DNA of 64,000 bases from Aphrocallistes beatrix (taxonomy: Eukaryota > Porifera > Hexactinellida > Sceptrulophora > Aphrocallistidae), in the NCBI GenBank assembly GCA_963281255.1, contig OY725496.1:1054001-1118000 (forward strand), written 5' to 3'. Below, one piece after another: positions 1 to 9,601 of the stretch (its first letter is position 1; every line of letters begins with the position of its first letter). The translations under genes were made by a program, and so were the position numbers. The notes beneath the pieces were generated by a model. The model was not told the origin of the DNA. It did no database searches and was given only the letters and a program-made list of their open reading frames with translations.

Positions 1-965
1 CATTTGAAGAATTTTGAAAAATATGCTAGAGGAGTTTATATTAGTGCTGTATTTCAGAGGTAGCGTTTTAGAGTAGGGTTGCATCCAGGGATGTTTTTCA
101 AATCTTAGAAGTGGAAGAATGGTCGCGAACTCTTTTGTCATTGATATCAGCTCTATCCATGGGCGTAGCCAGGAATTTTGGTAAGAGGGGCACATCAACT
201 AGCTGGGTGTCTAGGGGCGCTGTAGGCCTGCAGCAGGGTCCAGAGGCAAGCCTCTGAAAGCTAGCAACAATTTGTCTCACAATTTGGACAATTCTTTAAA
301 ATTTTGGGGTTATAGAAATACAAATTAACTCCGATAACACTCCTCTCATCAATTATTAAATTTATTAGATAAATTTATTAGAAAAAACCAGCCAAGGGGG
401 AAACTGCCCCCCTGACCTACTCACTACTCCCTTGACTCTATCCCCGATACAAAAATAATCTCTTACGCTTGATTCATTTCACAATTACTATTCATTAATC
501 TAATTCAATTCTATCGGGCATCACCTAGCACTGTACGAGATGTCTAGTTAGTAGAATAGCCTAACACCTCCGTACTTCAAATTATCCCTAAAGAATACAG
601 TGGTTATATAATAATCTGTCTTTCCTTCGCTTTGAGGAAATAGAAAGCATGTTCACAATGCTCAAAACTTCCTTTGGCAACTGCACTAATCTCAATAGTT
701 GATTGACCAGCACCATTTATAACCTTTCATAACGAGGTGTGAAATTGTGAAGATTTCGTTGGGATATTGGAAGATCATTTTCAGACACAAACCAACTTTC
801 AAATTTCTAACATTTACTAGTTACAAGTGAGAAATAGAACTCTGCAAGTTTTTAAATATATACCAGTTCTATTTATCCACCTTTTATAAACAGAATTAAC
901 TTACAATTAAATTTATAGTAGGATCTATTCGCATATTTACTTAATACCAACAAAGCAATTACAAA
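1..965. other. non-coding AT-rich stretch with a hAT-type end
   Basis: No credible gene is seen. Around 160-215 the sequence GGGCGTAGCCAGGAAT followed by 'aggggc...' resembles the terminal part of hAT elements of the GGCGTAGC class, which also appear in a complete form at 44452-45732. Only one end is visible, so this is a remnant or an element running out of the window. Confidence 0.4.
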
Positions 966-977
966 AGAAACCTCTGT

Positions 978-1285
978 GCGGGCCGACTTTTCTCATCGGT
1001 CCGCGGGCCATGCGGGCCGAATATAATACGTAGTTTGCGGGCTCCGCGGGCCGGAAATCTTGCAGGGCTCCCCGCGATGACAACCGAGACGATGTTTTTA
1101 ACTATCACGAGGTCCACTTATTTGTATTTGCAGAAACTCACTCCCATAAAAGGATTCCCTAAGTGTCTCTCTATAGTTAGTAACTTACATGGTGGGCCAA
1201 AAATATTTATGCGGGCTTCTTGCGGGCCGAAAATTTAGCTTCGGGCCGCGGGCCGGGTTAACTTAAAATTGCGGGCCGCGTTCAA
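978..1285. repeat. GCGGGCC-rich repeat element
   Basis: Several copies of GCGGGCCG and GCGGGCC lie at both sides of a 180-bp AT-rich core (left cluster about 978-1065, right cluster about 1208-1280). The GC spike in an AT-rich region and the symmetric layout suggest a short non-autonomous DNA element or its inverted ends. No target duplication could be fixed. Confidence 0.35.
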
Positions 1286-1372
1286 CTCTGTTATGTATAT
1301 CCTAATTCACTTAGTATATAAGTTGTTTCATAGAGTATCTAGCAACATATCGCGTGACAGGAATGATTCATT

Positions 1373-1720
1373 GGGGACGCTGCATTTGTTCGAATTTTTA
1401 TGTTGTCACTTGTTCGAATATCTGATGTTGTCACTTGTTCGACTCTGTTTTTGGAGGAGTTGTCACTTGTTCGACTTGTTCTTAAAGAGTTCAAGTGAAT
1501 TTGGGCATTTTATTCCTCTTCTCTGTGGAGTGACCTTTTCAGAAAGGAATGTAACCAAATGAGCAGAAAAGTAGGCATTTGATGTCGGAAACGTGATACA
1601 ACTCCTTTAGAAACAGAGTCGAACAAATGACAACTCCTCCAAAAACAGAGTCGAACAAGTGACAACATCAGATATTCGAACAAGTGACAACATAAAAATT
1701 CGAACAAATGCATGCGCCTC
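1373..1720. mobile_element. capped inverted minisatellite element, TTGTCACTTGTTCGA type
   Basis: Begins GGGGACGCTGCATTTGTTCG and ends CGAACAAATGCATGCGCCTC, an inverted pair of caps. Inside, units containing TTGTCACTTGTTCGA run on the left arm (1386-1480) and their reverse complement CGAACAAGTGACAA on the right arm (1617-1700). About 140 bp of unique sequence lies between. Member of the class also found at 2477, 15209, 53744 and 62641. Non-coding; an open frame across the arms is a repeat artefact. Confidence 0.7.
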
Positions 1721-1947
1721 GATTCGTTTACCCTGGTTGTTACACAACATACTCGTGATATTATAATTAATGTATATTGAGGCATCTATTCGTTTCAGTA
1801 TGTAGGAGCAGTGGCGTTGAATTCAACAAATGTTGGGGAGCGAAGTGTATTTTGTCTACTTGGAATTATTTGGAGGTTGAAATAAGAATTTCGCCCCATT
1901 CTTACAATTACTAGTGTAAAAATTGTCTTTTAGTTGGTTGATAGCAA

Positions 1948-2434
1948 GGTTGAAACCGCTTCAACCAAATACCAATTTAACCGAATAATGGGTAGACCAA
2001 ATAATTTGGTTAACCGAATAATTTGGTCAACGGAATAATTTGGTCAACCGAATAATTTGGTCAACCAAATAATACTTGATAATATTTTTGCATAAATGTT
2101 TATATAAATATTTATACAAAAATATATTCAAGTATAAGTAAGCCTATTATATTTATTTGTGTTCGGACCACTTCATGTAAGAACATGTGATTATTGTGTT
2201 GGGAAAGCATGCAAATTATTTGTTTGGCTAAATATTCAGTTGACCAAATTATTTGGTTGACCAAATTATTCGGTTGACCAAATTATTTGGTTGACCAAAT
2301 TATTCGGTTGACCAAATTATTTGGTTCTCAACCGAATACCAAATAATTATATTTGGTTACAAACCAAATATCAATTATTTTCAAATAATATTTGGTTAAA
2401 CCGAATAATAAACTATTCGGTTTCAACCCTGGTT
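1948..2434. mobile_element. inverted minisatellite MITE, 17-bp CGAATAATTTGGTCAAC units
   Basis: Tandem ~17-bp units CGAATAATTTGGTCAAC occupy about 1990-2070. Their reverse complement GTTGACCAAATTATTCG occupies about 2235-2330. Outer ends read GGTTGAAACCG and CGGTTTCAACC, so the element is an inverted repeat overall. It lacks the GCATGCGCC cap of the neighbouring elements and so looks like a separate family. Confidence 0.6.
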
Positions 2435-2476
2435 AATAGTAACGTGTACTTGTTACTTAGTCTTAGAGTATTGGAT

Positions 2477-3179
2477 GGGGGCGCTGCATTAGTGCGAATT
2501 TGGAGAGTTGGCATTAGTTCTACTCGATTTTTTAGAGAGTTGGCATTAGTTCTACTGAGTTTTAGAGAGTTGTCATTAGTTCTACTCTACTTTTGTGAAG
2601 GTTGTCATTAGTTCTACTCGCGTTTTGGAGGGTTGGCATTAGTTTTACTCTTTTTTATAGAGAGTAGACATTCGTTTAACGGAAATATGGTTGCGGAGAA
2701 AATATTCTCAGAAAGTGAAAGTAGGCGTTTTAAGTTTGAAACAGTGTCAAATTGACCGTGAAAGTGGCATTTTAATTTTGTAAGGTTTGAAAGCATAACA
2801 ATGAGTAAAAATCAAGAATTGATTATTTAGAACTAATGCCAACTCTCCCAAAATTCGAGTAGAACTAATGCCAACTCTCCCAAATTCGAGTAGAACTAAT
2901 AACAACCCTCTCAAAAGTAGAGTAGAACTAATGCCAACGCTCTAAAGTCGAGTAGAACTAATGACAACTCTCCATAAATCGAGTAGAACTAATGCCAACT
3001 CTCCAAAACTCGAGTAGAACTAATGCCAACTCTCTAAAACTCGAGTAGAACTAATGCCAACTCTCCATAAATCGAGTAGAACTAATGCCAACTCTCCATA
3101 AATCGAGTAGAACTAATGCCAACTCTCCAAATTCGCACTAATACCAACTCTAGAAATTCGCACTAATGCATGCACCTCT
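2477..3179. mobile_element. capped inverted minisatellite element, 31-bp AGTAGAACTAATGCCAAC units
   Basis: Left cap GGGGGCGCTGCATTAGTGCG (2477-2496). Left arm has about five units of TTGGCATTAGTTCTACTC. A unique centre (about 2660-2825) follows, then a right arm of about eleven units of roughly 31 bp with core GTAGAACTAATGCCAACTC (2830-3160). The right cap CACTAATGCATGCACCTC ends at 3178. The terminal unit switches from ...AATGCCAAC to ...AATGCATGCACC, so the cap is built on the repeat unit itself. Best example of the class. Confidence 0.75.
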
Positions 3180-3464
3180 ATTGGATTATTGGCTGGTTAA
3201 TTCCAAGCAATAGTAACTGATACAGACTCCTCTATATCCATGGTATTGTTTTTAAATCTCTTGTATTAACTAATTTTCACCTTCCACCTCCTTTGTGTTA
3301 AATCTCAAAACCATGGATAAATGATTCTATACTACTCTTTTATGTGATCAATTAGTTTACCTAGTACTGAAAAACCGGGGCGTCGAAAAGATACTTCCGC
3401 CCCCTGTTTTAAAACTGGGGAGTTGTAAATCAAAATTCTTAGATATTTTCTCACGCTTCCATAA

Positions 3465-3770
3465 AAGGAGTCAAAATTTATTAACCAATCATAATCCAGA
3501 GATTTATCACCACAGTGACTTTGAATTTATTGATTAGTCAGGGATTCTTTACTTGGACTTTCTAGCCTAATGTAACGATGTTAATATTTGGACCTTACCT
3601 CAAAATGTGACATATGTGGTGACGAACAAAAACAAAATTGCAGCGTTTAATCTAACAGCAGAATTTAATATAATTGGCCAATATGGAATAGACCTGACTC
3701 AATACACACAAACAAGTTAAAATCACTCTCTAAACTTGAAATTTGATTGGTTGAAATACAAAAAGGTTCC
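3465..3770. repeat. dispersed repeat with ACCAATCA/TGATTGGT ends carrying a gene fragment
   Basis: The stretch 'ttaaccaatcataatccag' at the left and 'aacttgaaatttgattggtt' at the right recur at 34880-35040 and, more diverged, at 43260-43450. This copy is longer because a coding fragment of an NHL gene (3604-3702) lies in the middle, where the other copies have only a short linker. Confidence 0.5.
3604..3702 (+). pseudogene. NHL-repeat gene fragment inside a dispersed repeat
   Basis: One frame reads NVTYVVTNKNKIAAFNL then TAEFNIIGQYGIDLT, about 33 residues with the typical NHL blade pattern: hydrophobic strand, turn with N-K-I, a strand ending in F, then G-Q-Y/F-G. No start or stop belongs to it. 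Known: NHL blades form six-bladed beta-propellers. Inferred: a piece of an NHL gene captured by, or interrupted by, the surrounding repeat. Confidence 0.5.
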
Positions 3771-3867
3771 AAACTCAATTAAGGATGTATTTTATTCAAT
3801 TACACTAGGAGTCAGTTAGTGGAGCTGTACTATCAATCTGTCAACTGACATCTTTTTTTATGTTTCG

Positions 3868-4111
3868 GAGGTTCTGTGGTAGTAATTAACATTACTATTC
3901 CTGACATAGAAGTGATCCTAGAGACTACTCTAGTATGCTTAATTAGTATACATCTAGCTTCCTAGCACATATTACTCTAATCAATCTTGATGCAATTCTC
4001 AAATTACAGTTAACATTAATTCTCTCCTGAGGTATATTGAGCAATTTGTTCTATATTCATAGCAAATTAGTTTTTCTTTTCCGAGTAAATCTTCTCATTT
4101 TTTAATAAAAC
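3868..4111 (+). promoter_or_regulatory. upstream region of a truncated NHL gene, duplicated in tandem
   Basis: This block shares long matches with the region upstream of the next NHL gene (about 4625-4765). The shared pieces include ACTCTAGTATG, a following TTAATTA and CTAGCTTCCTAG. The two NHL starts therefore arose with their promoters by tandem duplication. No clear TATAAATAG is present here, unlike at 4790. Confidence 0.45.
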
Positions 4112-4213
4112 ATGGCAAGCACCATAGACTCCGTAGAAAATCCTGAATACCCTTTCGACCACTTAATAAGCATCAAACTTATGGACATTGGTGATGTTAT
4201 AGTTGAGTATTAG
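4112..4213 (+). pseudogene. truncated NHL-family gene start (33 codons)
   Basis: ATG at 4112 opens MASTIDSVENPEYPFDHLIS, which matches the start of the next gene at 4881 (MANISNSVEEHPGYLFDYLI). After about 20 residues the similarity ends and a TAG stops the frame at 4211. With the duplicated upstream region this is a decayed or 3'-deleted tandem duplicate. A functional 33-residue peptide cannot be excluded but nothing supports it. Confidence 0.55.
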
Positions 4214-4789
4214 TCCCCACTCTTGATTAGTTATTTAGTTTACACTTCGTTACTTAGATACCAACTGTATTCGACCACCCAACTAGATTAGTCAAGTAGG
4301 ATACCTCTTATATACCGTTGCTCACTTATTACTCTATTATTTACTTTCTGTATTCATTCAAAATTGTAATATTAAAGTTCACTTCATCTGATACTAACTT
4401 ATCGTACTTAGCCGTAACAGTGGTCTCAGGTCTAGTTTGCCGGCTCTAACTTGGGTGGGCTCTAAGCCCAGTTTGGCGCCTTTTTTTGTCGTTGGCTGTG
4501 TCTCTTATTGTCGCGTTGTCTATGGTAATTCCATTCTAGCCATGCTTCAATGAGTCTACAGAGTAACAGGATAGACACTGGTAGGATTCTAACATTGTAT
4601 CGAATTTTTATAAATTCTAGAGCTTCTGAGGTAGCAATTAATGCTACTATTCTTAAACACACGCAAGTGATCCTGGGTAATACTCTAGTATGGTTAATTA
4701 TTGCGCCCCCCCCGTCTAGCTTCCTAGAACTTAATACTCTAAATATGCTTAATGTTATTCACAAATTTCAACTGATTCAGATGCTCTGC

Positions 4790-4798
4790 TATAAATAG
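4790..4798 (+). promoter_or_regulatory. TATA box TATAAATAG of NHL gene
   Basis: TATAAATAG lies 91 bp before the ATG at 4881. The same nine bases sit 79 bp before the ATG at 11873 and 69 bp before that at 40370, so it is a conserved core promoter of the family. Confidence 0.65.
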
Positions 4799-4880
4799 GA
4801 ATATGAAGTTTTTCTTCATTTATTTATAGCAATATATTTATTTTATTCTAATTGAATGCTCGCATTTATTGAATAAAAGG

Positions 4881-5769
4881 ATGGCCAATATCTCAAACTC
4901 AGTGGAAGAACATCCTGGATACCTTTTTGATTACTTAATAAGGTTAGGACCTGAAAACTCATATGATTATCAACCTGCTAAAGCTCGTAGTGGCTATAGA
5001 TCGATTTACAAACCAAATCTTGTTAATTGTTGTTGACGATTTTGACGTATGTGGTGGAGTATTGATCTATTCTGAATCTGGGGAGTTTTTGAGACCATTC
5101 TACCACGATGATATTGTGTTAACTTCAGATTCAAGTATGGCGATACACAAGGACAATGTATATATTATCACATGGCAAACCTATTTTCAACATTTCAAAA
5201 TAGCAGATTCTATTAGTCTCATTTGTAGCAAGGATGATAAAAGCTTTGGTGCTAGAGAGTACTCGGGATCCAGAGAATTTGATATTTCTAAAGAGGGAGA
5301 TCTGTTCGTGACTGATTGCCGCAATAATCGTGTACAAATCCTGGATGGCAATCTTAAATACAAGAGACACATTTCACATCACTCCATGTTAAAGCCATGT
5401 GATGTCAAATTGACATCAGATGAAGTTTATGTGTTAGGAGATAGTCCAGAACAATCCACTAACTGCTTTCACATTTTCACTCTCATGGGTGAGAAAATAC
5501 AATCTACTTTCCTAAATGGGATTCCTAATGGTGTGCGATGTCGTGAATTTTGTGTAGACAATCATGGAAACATTATTATAACTGATAATGCTACTCACCA
5601 AATCAAGTTCTTCACAAAAGAAGGAAATCTCTTCGAAACAATGGATACATTCAGCGGGACATTGAGTGAGTGTGAACATCCATTTGGAGTAGCTTGGATA
5701 GGCAAACAGAAATTAGTTGTTATATCTGGGGATTTTTGGCATAGTCTAGAAATGTATTATTTCATTTAA
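4881..5769 (+). pseudogene. NHL-repeat protein gene with an early frameshift
   Basis: Start chosen at ATG 4881 because of the TATA box and the match to the family N-terminus (MANISNSVEEHPGYLFDYLI). That frame ends after about 50 codons. The rest, from about 4975 to the TAA at 5767-5769, is open in another frame (about 265 residues). The shift falls near 4976-4995, between YDYQPAK and LVVAIDRFTNQILLIV. The body shows NHL blades such as GSREFDISKEGDLFVTDC followed by RNNRVQILDG, and FCVDNHGNIIITDNATHQIK. No RING, B-box, signal peptide or membrane segment. NHL propellers bind protein or RNA; the target here is unknown. One base change would restore it, so an assembly error is possible. Confidence 0.7.
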
Positions 5770-7250
5770 TTTTTTTTCAATTTTTTGTATTATCAAATAA
5801 CTTTAGATTTATCAAACAGTTTATGACCCAATCTCTGTACAGTTAAAAAACATTTAAGCCGTTAGCTCACATTGCAGCGGTTGGTATGGTATCGTTTTAC
5901 AACATTTCTAAACTCGATCACATTAGAATCTAAATACTCGACAGAAGAAATATTTGCTGCAAAATAGGGTTATTTTCTACAGCCTGAATGCACAATTTTA
6001 TGCTCTTTTTTGTAAATTTGTTACTGAATTTGTTCTGGAATTTTGATCATGTGATTATTTAACACGTTAGATGACATTATTTATGCTGTATCTTTCCCTA
6101 AACGGTTTACTAATCTTTAATTACATATATTGGACCTTTATTTAAAATCCAGGAATTTCCCAGGATTGCGAATTTTGAAATTTAACCTGTCTATTGATTA
6201 ACATTGTGATATTGTGCCAATTTCATTTTTGTAGTCTGATATACGTCTGTCCTACTGTTATAATCGATATCGCACGAAAATCACCAAATTTGTCAATTCT
6301 TAAAATTTTTGATGTGTAATGATGACGTCATAACAGAGTGATAAGTCATCATTTTTTGATGATAGTCCCATCATATGTGAGACATATTAATATACATATT
6401 TTATTCAAATTTCAGCCTTCTATCACTTAAAACGGCTGAGTTTTCTTTGTGATGCAATAAATTTGATATTGTGCAGGAAAAATATATTTTCGTGTCATCT
6501 CAGTTTCTAGCCCCTCTGCTTCCGGCCCCCACTGCCTCCGGACCCCCGGTTCTAACCCAAGTACCCTCCTCTCCACGGGCCTATGTGCATCTAATGTAAA
6601 CAAAAGTAAACAAATAATTTAAAAAATAATGACAAAAACAAAAATAGCAACTAGATAATATATTATATTTATAATGAATATTAATCTTATGGTCGATGAA
6701 TACATCTAAAGTATCCATCCCCAGCCCGCACATTTTGAATCTGTAGTTGGCTCCGTTGAAGAGAATCTCTTTCTCAATGTTCTAGCTCTGAAAGCATCTC
6801 ATTTTGCAAAATTGATAATAAAATAATATAATCGATTTAGTAAATTCATACTCAGCTTTTTAAATCGTAAACTATATGTTTACTATTTCAGGTTTCGTTA
6901 GAAATAACATTGTGGCGATTACGAATCAATGGCTTGCGATTACATCATTTTATCTTGTGGTTTATTTTGGATCTTTAGAAAATTCTAAAATCATCATACG
7001 ATTATTTTTAGATCTTGACACCTCATAATATCATAGTATTGGATTTCACGATTAATCCTAAAATTGCAAAGGTACTTCTTAGTAACTTGTCTGTACGCTT
7101 ATAGTTATGTTTTGAATGCTCACACAAATATCATTTTACATAGATACGAACATCACTTATAATTATTTACAATAAAATACTTGTTGATAAATAGGAACAT
7201 ATTTTACATTATTGATATTCATTTTTCACCTATTCTACCATTAGCCATAA
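5770..7250. other. intergenic stretch with an internal Helitron-like fragment
   Basis: No gene recognised. About 6235-6450 carries the body of the Helitron-like family seen at 15.8-23 kb: TCCTACTGTTATAATCGATA, then ATGATGACGTCATAACAGAG and TTCAGCCTTCTATCAC. Both termini are missing. The rest is AT-rich without visible structure. Confidence 0.5.
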
Positions 7251-7793
7251 ATGTCATCAGAAACTGAAGAGATAGAAGTTCCTCAAATTCGACCGGAAGA
7301 TTTACCTCTAGGCCATATTCCGTTCCATTTTGACTCTGATAGTTCTGATTCAGAAGATGAAATTGAATCTCTCCCAAGTACTTCAGGCATACCTGGTACC
7401 CCAATAATGCCTTTGTCAAATCTCAATGCATCTGTTTCATCATTCGATTTCGGAGATGTTCTGGATGCCCCCACAAGTTCCAGGTTAGGTGAGAAGAGGG
7501 ATTACAACAAGAAATATCCCCACAGGTTTTTGAAAGGAATCCATTCAAATAGAAGTTTACGAGTATTTCAAACACCATCTAAGAAGCTTAAGAGGATTTC
7601 ACTCTCACGGCAGTCTAACTTTTTTGGCAACATAATATTTCCTAAGACTCCAGTGGCTCAAAACATCATTTTGAAGGAGGGTGATAAACTTACAACGAAG
7701 AAATCGTTCGTTCCACACGGCGCTGAGATCATGAATATGGACATTCTATCTCAAGTTTATTGCTCTCCTGAGATGTCCCGAGTCCAAATGTAA
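7251..7793 (+). CDS. unrecognised 180-residue acidic/basic protein or first exon
   Basis: ATG 7251 to TAA 7793 with no intron. Residues 28-40 are an acidic Ser/Asp/Glu cluster (DSDSSDSEDEIES). Residues 81-121 are basic, including RSLRVFQTPSKKLKRIS (101-117). TPSKK and FPKTP (130-134) look like proline-directed or CDK-type phosphorylation sites. Predicted disordered and nuclear; no enzyme motif. The final codons read CAAATGTAA followed by AGGTAGG, so a donor (CAAAT|GTAAAG) could continue the gene into another exon. The LRVFQTP stretch weakly recalls the disordered N-terminus of Wee1-type kinases, but no kinase domain follows; treat this as unproven. Composition and length make it more likely real than a chance ORF. 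Confidence 0.5.
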   Translation: MSSETEEIEVPQIRPEDLPLGHIPFHFDSDSSDSEDEIESLPSTSGIPGTPIMPLSNLNASVSSFDFGDVLDAPTSSRLGEKRDYNKKYPHRFLKGIHSNRSLRVFQTPSKKLKRISLSRQSNFFGNIIFPKTPVAQNIILKEGDKLTTKKSFVPHGAEIMNMDILSQVYCSPEMSRVQM

Positions 7794-7967
7794 AGGTAGG
7801 ATGATACTACATAAATTACCATTCTCTGCTGGACTACATTCCTACTTCATCCTTCACTGCAATTTCTGTCATGCTGTAGTAGCGCAATTTTCTAATTCTC
7901 TCAATATTGGTGAATCTTTGTCAGACGCTGTAAATAATTTGAAGTTAATTCGTCGGCCAAGTGAAGT

Positions 7968-8279
7968 GTGCGGGCTCTAATAGCCGTGCATGTGACATCC
8001 ATGAGCTGGCAAGACTTTCTTCTTACATGTGCACTAATGGACCTTCCACTACCTGGTCAACATATCAACCAACAAACAATGAACCATCTTATTATGGACA
8101 CCTCTACCGTGACAGATAAATCAATGTCCTTAGCTGCAACCGAAGTCAAACAGCGTCCAGATACACAGCCTTCAAATATTTCTGGTGCATTCAAGTGTAA
8201 CGTAAGCTACGATGCTACCTGGTACAAGCGTGGCGATTATTCATACCAGGGTTTCGGAACTGCAGTCAAATGTGAATAA
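7968..8279 (+). pseudogene. Mutator-like transposase domain fragment
   Basis: About 100 residues: ALMDLPLPGQHINQQTM, then CNVSYDATWYKRGDYSYQGF. This matches the pattern of the metazoan Mutator-like transposase domain (small-residue/LP-PQ segment, then V-x-x-D-x-T/S-W-x-K-R-G). The Asp of SYDATW would be the first catalytic acid. No downstream catalytic part is present and the frame ends at 8279, where a Helitron-like body begins. Broken, presumed dead. Confidence 0.55.
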
Positions 8280-8282
8280 AAT

Positions 8283-9245
8283 TAATATACACATTCTATT
8301 AAAATTTCAGCCTTCTATCATCAAAAATGGCGGAGTTATAGTCGAAAAACTGAAATTTCCAATTATTAAAAAGGTGAAAATGACGTCATAATTCTATGAT
8401 GAGTCGACATTTTCATCTGAGGTCAGAACTTAGAGGAGGCATAGCCAAAAGACTCCCACATGCCAAAATTAGCTTTCTGCGGCTGGCATTTCTTCAATCA
8501 ATTTGCTACAGATATATATACCCTAATCGGACAAAAGTATTTGAAATTCTTACTATTTTCCATCATAATTAGTTATAAAGTGGGTCTATTCATGAGTGAT
8601 ATGTAATCAAACTGTTACAGATATTGTAATTTCGATTTCAAATTCATATTCTACACATTCGAATTACTCAGGTTAGATGCCTTCTATTGATGTATTCATT
8701 TCCAAGGTTAAGATTCATCAAAGTGTGCCACTTTGTGCCACTCCTCGTCATCATGTGATTCATGTCTAATGGTAATGGGAGTGAAAAGTGGAACAAAGTG
8801 ACAGATTGATAATAATTCAACTTATGAATGAATATAGCAATAGAAGGCTTCAAACCTGAGTAATTCGAATGTGTAGAATATGAATTTGAAATCGAAATTC
8901 CAGTATCTGTCACAGTTTGATTACGCTTCTCTCCATGAATAGACCCACTTTATGACTAATTATGATGAAAAATAGAGAATTTAAAATACTTGTGTCCGGT
9001 TAGAGTATATATATCTGTAGCAAATTGTTTGAAGAAACTGCATTTTTGGCATTTTGGAGTCTTTTTGCTATGGCTCCACTAAGTTCTGACCTCATACGAA
9101 AATGTTGGCTCATCATGAAATTATGACGTCATTGTCACCTTTTTAATAATTAGAAATTTCAGTTTTTGGACTATAACTCAGTCATTTTAGGTGATAGAAG
9201 GCTGAAATTTTGAAAGAATGTGTATATTAATATTATTCACATGTG
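8283..9245. mobile_element. 960-bp palindrome: Helitron-like body arms around a Tc1-type MITE
   Basis: Left arm 8283-8525 has the Helitron-like body (TTCAGCCTTCTATCA, TGACGTCATAATT, CTTCAATCAATTTG). Right arm 9008-9245 is its reverse complement. Between them lies a palindromic Tc1/mariner-type MITE. The centre of the MITE and of the whole structure coincide near 8765. A further body fragment follows at 9280-9390. Confidence 0.65.
8528..9005. mobile_element. Tc1/mariner-type palindromic MITE (GGACAAAAGTATT ends)
   Basis: Ends carry CGGACAAAAGTATTTGAA and the inverse TTAAAATACTTGTGTCCGG, with long matching subterminal arms (AAAGTGGGTCTATTCATG / CATGAATAGACCCACTTT-like). Related copies lie at 17465-17943 and 42334-42809, flanked by TA. 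Non-coding; an open frame on the minus strand is a palindrome artefact. Confidence 0.65.
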
Positions 9246-9601
9246 ATACAATTATCATCAAAGAAATACGTATTTAGTGAAGTAATCTCCCATATAATTC
9301 ATCAATGGTGACCACAAGCGCCCCTGTCGTCACCATTGATTAATCATATCTGAGATATGTGAGATATATTAATATACATCCTTTTTTCATAAATTGGTAA
9401 TGTATTGGAAAAAATCTCGTTTGAACTTCCACCTCTCGCAATGGAGTCAATCCGACTATTGCAGAGACAAAATATATGAGTCATATATATGCTCATTTTC
9501 AAGAATCATGAGTATTATATAAATATTCAATTTCCAATTTGTTGTTTAGTTTTCAATACATGTTAATTTATGTCTCAAGCCTCCTCTCCACTCTCTAAGA
9601 A

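Noticed and set aside
1269-1785. Open frames encoding HLFEFLCCHLFEYLML-like protein on both strands
   Set aside because: Translation of the inverted minisatellite; identical peptides on opposite strands show that it is a repeat.
5131-5372. Two minus-strand frames over the NHL gene
   Set aside because: Antisense shadows of a clear NHL coding sequence.
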